This document shows, piece after piece, positions 15,243 to 22,992 of a stretch of 64,000 nt of DNA (its first letter is position 1; the number at the start of each line of letters is the position of its first letter). Where the stretch lies: contig NZ_CANCWQ010000001.1 of assembly GCF_947381555.1 (NCBI RefSeq), positions 62,001 through 126,000 of the forward strand. The letters run 5' to 3'. The notes beneath the pieces are model-generated. The model was not told the DNA's origin, did no database searches, and was given only the letters and a program-made list of their open reading frames with translations. Source of the DNA: Limosilactobacillus pulli. GTDB taxonomy: Bacteria > Bacillota > Bacilli > Lactobacillales > Lactobacillaceae. A program made the position numbers and the translations under genes.

Positions 15243-16116
15243 CTGCGCTCACCCCCGCTTTTTTGCCGCCTAGGCTGTTAAGATAGCTGGCATACAGATT
15301 TCGGTTGGCCAATTCGAAGTCCTCAAACGTGCCAAACGTATCAATGATGCTCTTTTGCTCGTAGCTTAGAATCGTATTTTCTTTTGAAAGATCCAGTACG
15401 ACACGTTCATTTTCTTTGATCGTGTCCGCAGCCGTACGGGATTCTTGTTCCTCATCTTCCAGCTTGCTGATCTGTTCAACGATTACCTGACGTGCTTCAC
15501 GATTCTTGTTGGACTCAAACAGACCGCTGCGTGAGCTGGCATCTTTGAGCTGCTCTTGTAAGGCTGCCCGCTTTTGTTCACGTTCCAGACGACTGTCAAT
15601 CAGTTTTTGCAGACGATCGTTTTCACTCGAGATCTGTTCAATGCGATCACTGTTGTAGCGCTTGTTTTGCTTGCTTAGTTCAAAGGTGCGCGCCAGTTTT
15701 TGGTATTCTTCTTGATCAAAGGCAAAGCGGATATTTAAGACGTCCAGTTCACCAAAGCGCCGCCGATCCCACCAGTTCCCAAAGTAGATGCGGTAGTGAC
15801 CTGTTTGGTATTCTTCATAGTAAAAGAATGGGTATGCCTTGCCCAAATATTGAATCAGGTTGGCACTCAAAAAGTTGCTCAACTGGTCAGCCAGATCATC
15901 GACCAGGTTCATAACGCCCTGCTCGTTTGGCTGCTGTTCGCGATGCTCAATTTCCGCAGCATAGCGCTGATTGTCCAGCAATTGATATACCTTGCAGTCA
16001 TCATGATGTTCGACCGCGGTTTCCAATTCTTGTAGATACTTGATCTTGGCCGCAATCTGCTTGTTGATTGCTTGGCTGATATCAAGCGCACCATTTGTCT
16101 GTTCAACACTTGCCAT
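15232..16116 (-). CDS. Coiled-coil protein of unknown function in the dUTPase operon
   Basis: 294 aa. The N-terminal domain (about 1-145) contains a distinctive aromatic block (YPFFYYEEYQTGHYRIYFGNWWD). It is followed by a long charged coiled coil (about 150-255; repeated heptads rich in Glu/Gln/Arg/Lys), reminiscent of SMC/SbcC-type helices but with no Walker motifs. ATG with AAGGAG just upstream. First gene of the operon, diverging from the small gene at 16316. Not recognised as a characterised family. Confidence 0.8.
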   Translation of the reverse strand: MASVEQTNGALDISQAINKQIAAKIKYLQELETAVEHHDDCKVYQLLDNQRYAAEIEHREQQPNEQGVMNLVDDLADQLSNFLSANLIQYLGKAYPFFYYEEYQTGHYRIYFGNWWDRRRFGELDVLNIRFAFDQEEYQKLARTFELSKQNKRYNSDRIEQISSENDRLQKLIDSRLEREQKRAALQEQLKDASSRSGLFESNKNREARQVIVEQISKLEDEEQESRTAADTIKENERVVLDLSKENTILSYEQKSIIDTFGTFEDFELANRNLYASYLNSLGGKKAGVSADEQ

Positions 16117-16223
16117 AGCTTTGACTCCTTAATTTAATACTGCTTTAATCTTAGCGGATTTTTGACAACTTTTAAAGCGATTAATCCAGGTAGTTGTAAA
16201 ATCTTTACCATTTGCGATAACGG

Positions 16224-16251
16224 TTGCAAATTCTTAAAGAATGACTATAAT
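16224..16251 (+). promoter_or_regulatory. Promoter of the 43-codon gene
   Basis: -35 TTGCAA (16224-16229), 16-bp spacer, -10 TATAAT (16246-16251), about 65 bp before the ATG at 16316. Confidence 0.75.
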
Positions 16252-16315
16252 AGAATTGTTCGAGTATTACACATATGTGGACTACTTGAATGTCAAGAAA
16301 AGAGGCGAAACTATT

Positions 16316-16447
16316 ATGGCACGTAAATTGAATAAGCAAGAACGAAAAGAAATGGCCCGCAAGGCTATGGAAAAGCGTGACAACAAAAAGCCTAATGGTT
16401 CAGGCTTCGCTAAGCTGGATGCAGATGCTAAAAAGCTGAGTGAATAG
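16316..16447 (+). CDS. Small basic protein of unknown function
   Basis: 43 aa, Lys/Arg-rich (MARKLNKQERKEMARKAMEK at the N-terminus), predicted helical, without Cys, Trp or membrane segment. Preceded by AGAGGCGAAACTATT and a good promoter, and followed by a strong terminator, so it is a stand-alone expressed gene. It could be nucleic-acid- or ribosome-associated given its charge (inference). A longer in-frame start at 16241 lies before the Shine-Dalgarno and inside the promoter region, and is rejected. Confidence 0.75.
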   Translation: MARKLNKQERKEMARKAMEKRDNKKPNGSGFAKLDADAKKLSE

Positions 16448-16474
16448 TTTTAGTCACGATTTTGATTTGAAAAA

Positions 16475-16507
16475 ACGCAGCGTCACTTGCAACGCTGCGT
16501 TTTTTTC
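16475..16507. terminator. Bidirectional terminator
   Basis: ACGCAGCGT (16475-16483) and ACGCTGCGT (16492-16500), flanked by A- and T-tracts; serves the small plus-strand gene and may back up glnA. Confidence 0.92.
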
Positions 16508-16518
16508 GTCTCTAAAAT

Positions 16519-16548
16519 AAAAAGACCTGCAGCTTGGCAGGCCTCTTT
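16519..16548 (-). terminator. glnA terminator
   Basis: On the minus strand AAAGAGGCCTGC/GCAGGTCTTTTT, 12 bp including G-U pairs, 13 bp after the glnA stop. Confidence 0.88.
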
Positions 16549-16561
16549 GGCAAAACACAAA

Positions 16562-17905
16562 TTAGTATTGGAGCATATACTTGTCACGTTCCCAGTCAGA
16601 AACGTGTTGACGGTAACCATCATATTCACGCGTCTTGGCCTCAAAGAAGTTCTTGTAGAGGTGTTCGCCCATTGATGCACGAACTACGTCATCGGCACGC
16701 AGACTCTTCAAAGCGTTGTGCAGGTTGGATGGCAGATCTTCAATGCCCTTGGCTTCACGTTCTTCTGGCGTCATCGTGTAGATGTTTTCCGTAACTTCCT
16801 TCATTGGCGTCAAGTTATTGCGCAGACCGTCCAGACCGGCTTCCAAAATAGCGGCAATTGCCAGGTATGGGTTAGCCGTGCAGTCAACGGAGCGCATTTC
16901 AACCCGCGTACCCATCTTACGATCATCTGGGATCCGGATCAATGGTGAACGGTTGGATCCAGACCAGGCAACGTAAACTGGGGCTTCATAGCCAGGTACC
17001 AGACGCTTGTAAGAGTTGACGGTTGGGTTGCAGATAGCCGTCAAGGCGCGAGCATGCTTCAGAATCCCAGCCAGGAAGTGGTAAGCCGTGGCGGACAATT
17101 GCAGGTCGCCCTTTTCATCGTAGAAGGCGTTGTTGCCATCTTTGTCAAACAGCGACATGTTGGTGTGCATACCTGAACCGTTGATGCCAGACAATGGCTT
17201 TGGCATAAACGTGGCGTGCAGCCCATGTTTTTTGGCAACTGACTTAACAACAAACTTGAACGTTTGAATATTGTCGGCTGCTTCCAAAGCATTAGCGTAC
17301 TTAAAGTCGACTTCGTGTTGGCCAGGAGCAACTTCATGGTGAGCAGCTTCAACATCAAAGCCCATTTTTTCCAGTGCCAAAACGATGTCGCGACGGCAGT
17401 TTTCGCCGGCATCGGCAGGTTCCATGTCAAAGTAGTTTTCGTTATCGTTTACTTCAGTCGTTGGGTTGCCCTTTTCGTCAGTCTTGAACAAAAAGAATTC
17501 TGGTTCCGGACCAATGTTGAATGAAGTGAAACCAGCTTTCTTCATGTCGTCTAAAACCCGCATCAGGTTGTTGCGAGGGTCACCAGCAAATGGCGTGCCA
17601 TCAGTCATGTGCACGCTGCAGATCACGCGGGCAACCTTACCGTGTTCCTCACCCCAAGGAAAGACCAGCCAAGTTGACATGTCTGGGTAGAGGTACATGT
17701 CACTTTCGTTGATGCGGACAAAGCCGTCGATTGAAGAGCCATCAAACATCATCTTGTTGTTCATCAGCTTGTCTAATTGGCTGACGGGCAGGTCAACGCA
17801 CTTCGTCGTACCAAACAGATCAGAGAACATTACCCGCAGAAAATGAACGTTTTCCTTTTCAACTAATTCATGAACTTCTTCTTTAGTGAATACGTGTTTT
17901 GCCAT
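16562..17905 (-). CDS. glnA: Glutamine synthetase type I
   Basis: 447 aa dodecameric GSI-alpha enzyme making glutamine from glutamate, ammonia and ATP. Core motifs are present: MFDGSSIDGF, the GPEPEFF metal site, HHEVAPGQHEVDF, the NGSGMHTN ATP-site block, and NRSPLIRIP. No adenylylation tyrosine motif is evident, as in Firmicutes. ATG 17905 with GGAAGG upstream is used. No glnR gene lies between it and miaA, unlike the common Firmicutes glnR-glnA pair. A perfect hairpin lies in its 5' region. Confidence 0.97.
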   Translation of the reverse strand: MAKHVFTKEEVHELVEKENVHFLRVMFSDLFGTTKCVDLPVSQLDKLMNNKMMFDGSSIDGFVRINESDMYLYPDMSTWLVFPWGEEHGKVARVICSVHMTDGTPFAGDPRNNLMRVLDDMKKAGFTSFNIGPEPEFFLFKTDEKGNPTTEVNDNENYFDMEPADAGENCRRDIVLALEKMGFDVEAAHHEVAPGQHEVDFKYANALEAADNIQTFKFVVKSVAKKHGLHATFMPKPLSGINGSGMHTNMSLFDKDGNNAFYDEKGDLQLSATAYHFLAGILKHARALTAICNPTVNSYKRLVPGYEAPVYVAWSGSNRSPLIRIPDDRKMGTRVEMRSVDCTANPYLAIAAILEAGLDGLRNNLTPMKEVTENIYTMTPEEREAKGIEDLPSNLHNALKSLRADDVVRASMGEHLYKNFFEAKTREYDGYRQHVSDWERDKYMLQY

Positions 17906-17956
17906 TTTATTCCATTCCTTCCACACTTACGATTTCACAACTAGTCTCAGATGGCT

Positions 17957-17978
17957 AGACCAATTATTGAATTGGTCT
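17957..17978. promoter_or_regulatory. Inverted repeat upstream of glnA
   Basis: AGACCAATT and AATTGGTCT around ATTG, a perfect 9-bp-arm palindrome about 50 bp before the glnA ATG. It could be an operator or an RNA hairpin. It does not match the GlnR/TnrA consensus TGTNAN7TNACA, and I saw no such site between 17906 and 18109. Confidence 0.5.
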
Positions 17979-18109
17979 TGGTTAATGCTTATATTCAGCC
18001 TTCCCTCTGATTACTTTAATAGCCTACCAATTGGAAGGAAATAAGTCAATTTTTGATAGGGCTTTCATGATCGATCACGTTGATTAATTAGTTTGACTAA
18101 CGTTTAACT

Positions 18110-19033
18110 TTAATTTTTTAACCACTCTTTAACGTCAGCTTCAATTTCATTAGTCGTATTCCGACCGCTAACCAAATCATACCATTGAACGTTCATCTTA
18201 TTTCTAAACCAGGTTAACTGACGCTTGGCATAGTGACGGGAATCCTGCTTGATCTTGGCAATTGCATCCGCCAGCGTCGTCTCACCCTTAAAGTACGGAA
18301 ACAGCTCTCGGTAGCCGATTCCCTTGCCAGACTGGTAATTTTCACCGCCTTGTTCATACAGCCAGCGCGCCTCATCAAGCAGACCTTCTTTAATCATCAA
18401 ATCAACCCGTTGATTGATGCGTTCATATAAAACCGAACGTTCGGTAGTCAAACCGATCAGCAAAAATTCATTGTCGCTTTTGGTCTGCGTCTGCTGCGAA
18501 AACAGTTGGCCCGTTTTTTCAATAACCTCTAGTGCCCGAATTACACGTCTTAAATTACCCACCGGGATCTGTTTGGCAGCCTGAGGATCTTTTTGGTACA
18601 GCTGCTTCCAAACGGCTTCAGGGCCCTTTTGATCGACCATTTGATGCCAGTAGTCGCGAATCCGTTGCGATTGTTCATCGAAATGATCAGCACCCAGCGC
18701 CAGATTTTCAGTCAGTGTCTGCAGATAAAAGCCGGTCCCACCAACGACCATGGGCAGATGCTGACGAGCGGCAATCTGATCAATTTGTTCATTAGCCAGT
18801 TTTTGGAATTCTGCCGCCGAAAAGCGCTGGTTAAGATCGCGAATATCAATCAAGTGATGCGGTATGCCATCCATTTCAGCAGGCGTGATCTTAGCCGTAC
18901 CAATGTCTAAGTGACGATAAATCTGCATCGAGTCGCCTGAGATCACCTCGCCGTTTAAATCATGGGCCAGCTGAATCGACAGTGCCGTCTTGCCGACAGC
19001 AGTTGGGCCAACGATGGCTATTGCTTTAGTCAA
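18110..19033 (-). CDS. miaA: tRNA dimethylallyltransferase
   Basis: 307 aa. Transfers a dimethylallyl group to A37 of tRNAs reading UNN codons. P-loop GPTAVGKT at 9-16, DSMQIYRHLDIGTAK, the GGTGFYLQ loop and the C-terminal KQDSRHYAKRQLTWFRN block are all present. Diverges from the short DUF3042 gene. Canonical in length. Confidence 0.97.
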   Translation of the reverse strand: MTKAIAIVGPTAVGKTALSIQLAHDLNGEVISGDSMQIYRHLDIGTAKITPAEMDGIPHHLIDIRDLNQRFSAAEFQKLANEQIDQIAARQHLPMVVGGTGFYLQTLTENLALGADHFDEQSQRIRDYWHQMVDQKGPEAVWKQLYQKDPQAAKQIPVGNLRRVIRALEVIEKTGQLFSQQTQTKSDNEFLLIGLTTERSVLYERINQRVDLMIKEGLLDEARWLYEQGGENYQSGKGIGYRELFPYFKGETTLADAIAKIKQDSRHYAKRQLTWFRNKMNVQWYDLVSGRNTTNEIEADVKEWLKN

Positions 19034-19121
19034 AATTAAAACCTTCCTTGCTTAAAATTACTGGTAAATCTATTCAAAATCAGTCATAATAAAGCCAAAT
19101 GACATAAAGGGGGCTACTCTT

Positions 19122-19298
19122 TTGAAAAAATTTACACGTGGTTTTGTATTGGGTGCCTTAACGACTCTGGGTGCGGTGGCAAGTGGCGTGGCTGCTTTCC
19201 ACAAGACCGTCGTTAAGCCAATCGAAGAAGAAGAAAATCGTTTTGATGAGAACCGTCGCGCCGCTACACGCAAGGGACGCTCTTCTCACCAACTGTAA
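19122..19298 (+). CDS. DUF3042 family small membrane-anchored protein
   Basis: 58 aa starting at TTG 19122, preceded by AAAGGGGG. One N-terminal hydrophobic segment (about 5-27, GFVLGALTTLGAVASGVAAF) is followed by an acidic patch (PIEEEENRFDENRR) and a basic tail. This matches the short lactobacillar DUF3042 family of unknown function. It is missed by searches that require ATG or a long ORF. It diverges from miaA and ends in a palindromic repeat acting as terminator. Confidence 0.85.
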   Translation: MKKFTRGFVLGALTTLGAVASGVAAFHKTVVKPIEEEENRFDENRRAATRKGRSSHQL

Positions 19299-19314
19299 TC
19301 CATTACGATTATAA

Positions 19315-19450
19315 AAAGAGGCTGGGAAAAAACTATATTTTCAGATGAATTTTAGAGAATAGTAATATTAAAAATCGCTAGAAATCAACGTTTTCAGCAA
19401 CGTGGTTCCTAGCGATTCTTTAGTTTTGAGACTTTTTTCCCAGTCTCTTT
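19315..19450. repeat. Palindromic intergenic repeat, copy C
   Basis: A 136-bp near-perfect inverted repeat. The outer arms AAAGAGGCTGGGAAAAAA (19315-19332) and TTTTTTCCCAGTCTCTTT (19433-19450) pair over 18 positions with one G-U. An inner stem AATCGCTAG/CTAGCGATT is at 19373-19381/19409-19417. It lies between convergent DUF3042 and rhodanese genes and could terminate both. Confidence 0.8.
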
Positions 19451-19454
19451 GTTT

Positions 19455-19892
19455 TTAGTCAGCGTACTTGGCTTTTTTCGTCTTGCCATGCCAGTCAGCA
19501 TAGCCGCCCTTTAAGATATAGAGCTTGTGGTAGCCTTTTTTGGCTAAGAAAGTCACGGCCTGCGTGCTCAGCTGTATGCCGTCATCATAAAGGTAAACCG
19601 GCAGATCCGGCCGCAATTCGCCATACTGCTGCTTAAGATATATGTATGGAAGACTGCGGGCGCCTAAAATGTGCCCCTTGTCAAAAGCATCCTTTTGCCG
19701 CAAGTCGATTACCTGCGCCTTACGCATGCCATCACGGAAGGCATCTTCATCCAGCACCGTGGCATAATGCTTGCGCCGGTAAGCACTGATCCCAGCACTT
19801 ACGCCCCAGCCAATCAAAAGTGCCAATACGATGATATCAAAAGCCAGCCATCCCGAACTCATTCCCAGTACCACAACAATTCCTCCAAACAT
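19455..19892 (-). CDS. Membrane-anchored rhodanese-like domain protein without catalytic Cys
   Basis: 145 aa. N-terminal transmembrane helix (about 12-33), then a rhodanese fold (about 45-140: VIDLRQKDAFDKGHILGARSLP ... ILKGGYADW). The active-site loop reads VYLYDDGIQ, with Asp where sulfurtransferases carry Cys, so it should be catalytically dead and may act in binding or sensing. Downstream of glcK in the yqgQ-glcK cluster, where Bacillus yqgP-Q-glcK neighbourhoods carry similar proteins. Confidence 0.88.
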   Translation of the reverse strand: MFGGIVVVLGMSSGWLAFDIIVLALLIGWGVSAGISAYRRKHYATVLDEDAFRDGMRKAQVIDLRQKDAFDKGHILGARSLPYIYLKQQYGELRPDLPVYLYDDGIQLSTQAVTFLAKKGYHKLYILKGGYADWHGKTKKAKYAD

Positions 19893-19974
19893 GCTTGTCT
19901 TAATTTAAGAAAGGCAATTCATCACGTAAAACGTGCCTCCTTGCCTAACCAAAAATAGTTTTCAAATAAATAGT

Positions 19975-20949
19975 TTATTTTTCATCGGCAGTAAAGTCAA
20001 GTGCCAATGAAGCAGCCCCGATCACACCAGCATCGTTACCCAATTGTGCCAGCTTCAGTTGAGTAGAAGTGCGAACCGTTGGGAAAGCAAATTTTTGGAA
20101 GTTTTGCTGTACGCGCTTGAGCAGGAACTCACCGGCTGCCGAAACGCCACCACCGATAACAACCGTTTCAGGGTTCAGCGTGTTGCTGATGTTGGCACAT
20201 GCCAGACCCAGGTAGTAGGTAACCTTGTTAACAACTTCATTAGCCAGGAAGTCGTTTTCCTTGGCCAGATCAAAGACGATCTTAGCCGTGATCTCATCAC
20301 CGTTGTCAATCATGGCCTTCAAGCGGCTGTTACCTTCGTATTCTTCAGCAGCATCTTGGGCCAGATGAACGATCCCGGTTGCCGAGGCATATTGTTCCAG
20401 ACAGCCGTGGTTGCCACAGGTACACTCATAACCATTTGGCTCAACGATGATGTGACCAACTTCACCACCGGCACCATTGACACCATGAACCAGCTTGCCA
20501 TTGGTGATGATCCCACCACCAACGCCAGTCCCCAGCGTGATGAATACAACGTCGTCACCTTCATGACCAGCACCCTTCCAGCGCTCGCCCAGGCCGGCAC
20601 AGTTGGCATCGTTGTCCAGAGCAAACTTCAGGCCAGTACCCTTTTCAATTTGTTCCTTAACTGGCTGCAGCGTCTTCCAGTTAAGGTTGTAAGCACCGAT
20701 TACCGTACCTTCTTCACGGTTAACCGTCCCAGGCGTACCCATGCCGATACCGATGAACTGATCACGGTCCATCTTGTACAGGTCAATATGGTGGTTGATG
20801 GATTGAATGATATCGGGAACGATGTGCGAACCTTCATCCAAAATGTTGGTACGCAAAGACCACTTTTGTTGAATTTCACCTTGGTCCGTTAAAATAGCAA
20901 ACTTGATCGTAGTCCCACCAAGGTCAACACCGATTAACTTCTTGTTCAT
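19975..20949 (-). CDS. glcK: Glucokinase, ROK family
   Basis: 324 aa cytosolic ATP-dependent glucose kinase. Phosphate loop DLGGTTIKFA at about 9-18; catalytic Asp114 in LDNDANCAG; zinc motif H166...C176-T-C178-x4-C183 (ROK signature). ATG 20949 is preferred over TTG 20955, which is too close to AAAGGAG. It follows yqgQ and the rhomboid gene, the conserved Firmicutes order. Confidence 0.95.
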   Translation of the reverse strand: MNKKLIGVDLGGTTIKFAILTDQGEIQQKWSLRTNILDEGSHIVPDIIQSINHHIDLYKMDRDQFIGIGMGTPGTVNREEGTVIGAYNLNWKTLQPVKEQIEKGTGLKFALDNDANCAGLGERWKGAGHEGDDVVFITLGTGVGGGIITNGKLVHGVNGAGGEVGHIIVEPNGYECTCGNHGCLEQYASATGIVHLAQDAAEEYEGNSRLKAMIDNGDEITAKIVFDLAKENDFLANEVVNKVTYYLGLACANISNTLNPETVVIGGGVSAAGEFLLKRVQQNFQKFAFPTVRTSTQLKLAQLGNDAGVIGAASLALDFTADEK

Positions 20950-20992
20950 GCTCAAATTTCTCCTTTAACCTCAATAAATCCCTTGCCTCAGT

Positions 20993-21232
20993 CTAATAAG
21001 GCGACTTGTTTTCTTGATTCAGCTCTTCTTCGATGCGGTGCTCTTTTCTTAAAACCAGCTTGACCTGCATATACAGATCCTTATCCAAGACGCCAGCCCG
21101 ATAAAGATTGTCGACCTCAATGGCCATCAGCTCGATATCCCAAAGCCTTTTGCCTACGTAAACGAAGACATTAAAGCGTCTCAAAAGCTGTTGAACATCA
21201 TAAAGCGTGCGAATCTCGCGAATTGGTTTCAT
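20993..21232 (-). CDS. yqgQ: YqgQ family protein (DUF910)
   Basis: 79 aa small helical protein. The family's RTLYDVQQLLRRFNVFVYVGKRLWDIELM core is present, and it is encoded between rhomboid and glucokinase genes as in Bacillus. It overlaps the rhomboid stop by 4 bp, so it is translationally coupled. Function unknown; a nucleic-acid-binding three-helix fold has been described for the family. Confidence 0.92.
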   Translation of the reverse strand: MKPIREIRTLYDVQQLLRRFNVFVYVGKRLWDIELMAIEVDNLYRAGVLDKDLYMQVKLVLRKEHRIEEELNQENKSPY

Positions 21233-21891
21233 TTTAGCAATCCCATTTCCAAAAAAGCTGCAATCGTTACAATCAATATAGTGCCACTTAGAAAGCGTTT
21301 TAGCAAGTCTATCCTGCCCAAACGTGGAGCACCAACCATGGCTGCCATAAAGAATCCACCCAGCAAACCGCCCAAGTGACCAGCCAGATCGATTCCTGGC
21401 ACCAAAATGTCGGTTCCCAGATTAAGCAGCACCAGAATCAAAAACTGATGAGCCAGCGAATGAATTGCCGGCTCGTCCCAAAAAGCCAGCCCCAGCATCA
21501 AAAAGGCGCCAAACAGCCCAAAGATCCCGGTACTGGCACCCGCTGAAATAGACTGTGGCAAAAAGACCGCACTAGCTAGATTACCCATCAGCGTACTCAT
21601 TAGATAGATCGCTAAGAATCGCCAGTGGCCAAATAAATTTTCAATATACATGCCGATAAAATATAGCGTTACACTGTTGACGACCAGGTGCGTGAGTCCA
21701 ATGTGCACGAACCCGGGCGTAATCAATCGCCACCATTCACCTGCCTTGATCAGGGGCGTATAGCGTGCGCCAAATTCGATCAGCACTTGCGTATTGGTTG
21801 AGCCGCCAGCCAGCGTCATCAAGATGAACACAATGACTTGGATCAAAATAATCAGACTGGTCAGCGGCGCTTTTTGCCATGCTTCTCTCAT
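21229..21891 (-). CDS. Rhomboid family intramembrane serine protease
   Basis: 220 aa with about six or seven membrane segments. Catalytic Ser120 in GASTGIFG and His172 in GHLGGLLGGF form the rhomboid dyad; HLVVNSVTLY carries the oxyanion-side His/Asn. GluP/YqgP-like by context (yqgP-yqgQ-glcK), but it lacks the large N-terminal cytosolic domain of Bacillus YqgP. Cleaves membrane proteins within the bilayer; substrate unknown. Confidence 0.94.
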   Translation of the reverse strand: MREAWQKAPLTSLIILIQVIVFILMTLAGGSTNTQVLIEFGARYTPLIKAGEWWRLITPGFVHIGLTHLVVNSVTLYFIGMYIENLFGHWRFLAIYLMSTLMGNLASAVFLPQSISAGASTGIFGLFGAFLMLGLAFWDEPAIHSLAHQFLILVLLNLGTDILVPGIDLAGHLGGLLGGFFMAAMVGAPRLGRIDLLKRFLSGTILIVTIAAFLEMGLLK

Positions 21892-21893
21892 TG

Positions 21894-22448
21894 TTATGCC
21901 TGCTCTAAATTAACGACCTGACCAATTTTAACATCATGATCCTCGAGCGACCATTCGTCATCATCAGCCAGTTGTGTGGTCAATGCCAAGGCAACCGTAT
22001 TACCGGCATAATTGGCCAGCCAGCGATCATAATAGCCGCCGCCAAAGCCCAGCCGCTTGCCATTAACGGTAAAGGCAACGCCCGGTACGACGGCCAGATC
22101 AATGTCTGATGGATCGACAACCGTGCCGCCTTTCGGTTCCAAAACGCCGAATGCGGTTTCTTCAAATTCGGTATCCTCATCAATTTGAACAAACTCCATT
22201 TGCCGCTTAGGCAGCGTGCGAGGAACGACGACTCGCCTTCCTTCATGACGCGCATGCAAAATCAGTGGAGCGGTATCCAGTTCAAACGACTGACTCATCG
22301 TCAGTGCAATCGTCTGGGAACTGCGCCATTGCGGCAGATCGTAAAGCTTTTGTGCCAAACGATGCTGTTCATGCAGCCGCGTATTTTGATCCAGCTGCTG
22401 CAGCCGGGCAATATACGCCTTACGCATCTCATTTTTTGAATGTGTCAA
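21894..22448 (-). CDS. 5-formyltetrahydrofolate cyclo-ligase
   Basis: 184 aa. Converts 5-formyl-THF to 5,10-methenyl-THF with ATP. The family C-terminal block VPGVAFTVNGKRLGFGGGYYDR is present, along with the N-terminal KNEMRKAYIARL helix. Directly upstream of the rhomboid gene with a 2-bp gap. Often called ygfA or yqgN. Canonical length. Confidence 0.94.
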   Translation of the reverse strand: MTHSKNEMRKAYIARLQQLDQNTRLHEQHRLAQKLYDLPQWRSSQTIALTMSQSFELDTAPLILHARHEGRRVVVPRTLPKRQMEFVQIDEDTEFEETAFGVLEPKGGTVVDPSDIDLAVVPGVAFTVNGKRLGFGGGYYDRWLANYAGNTVALALTTQLADDDEWSLEDHDVKIGQVVNLEQA

Positions 22449-22637
22449 TTTCTTTCTCTCCCTCCGTAAAACGTATTGACAGACGTTTACAAAAAGTAAT
22501 TATCACCGTTAATTGCGATTTATGCAAGCGTTTTTTCCAAAAATTGCAACCGTTCGCATAAATCAGTTCAAAATCATGCTGTTTGAGCTAAAAGCATCAA
22601 TCATTCGGTTGCCGAAAACAAGGCGTACTTTTAGGGC

Positions 22638-22673
22638 AAAAAAAGACCCAGCCATCAAATTGACGACTGGGCC
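22638..22673 (-). terminator. rpmG terminator
   Basis: On the minus strand GGCCCAGTC...GGCTGGGTC followed by seven T's, 15 bp after the L33 stop. Confidence 0.9.
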
Positions 22674-22687
22674 TGGTTTAATTTGAA

Positions 22688-22837
22688 TTACTTGGTTTCG
22701 CGGTGCAGCGTAACCTTGCGTTCCCGTGGGCAGTACTTGTTCAGTTCAAGACGGTCCGGGTTGTTACGACGGTTCTTGCTGGTCAAGTAAGTCCGTTCGT
22801 GGCATGAAGTACATTCAAGAGTAATGTTTACACGCAT
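22688..22837 (-). CDS. rpmG: 50S ribosomal protein L33
   Basis: 49 aa with the canonical core TYLTSKNRRNNPDRLELNKY and the end VTLHRETK. ATG 22837 follows GGAGGTTGCC. The first zinc-ribbon pair is intact (Cys9, Cys12) but the second is reduced to a single Cys (YCPRERK), so it is intermediate between zinc-binding C+ and zinc-free C- forms. Monocistronic with its own terminator. Confidence 0.95.
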   Translation of the reverse strand: MRVNITLECTSCHERTYLTSKNRRNNPDRLELNKYCPRERKVTLHRETK

Positions 22838-22992
22838 TGGTGGCAACCTCCAAACTTTTTTCAGATTTAATTGGTTATTCGTAACCCTAACTCGTACAAC
22901 TATATCATCAATTCACTGCTTTGACCAGAGTTTTGTCCAAGATTGTTAAGGAAATTCCCTTGACAGTGATATTTTTTGTCGAATCTGCAGCT

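Noticed and set aside
20044..20892. Long open frame (282 codons) on the plus strand opposite glcK
   Set aside because: It is antisense to a fully conserved glucokinase, has no ribosome-binding site and shows no recognisable motif; a shadow of codon bias.
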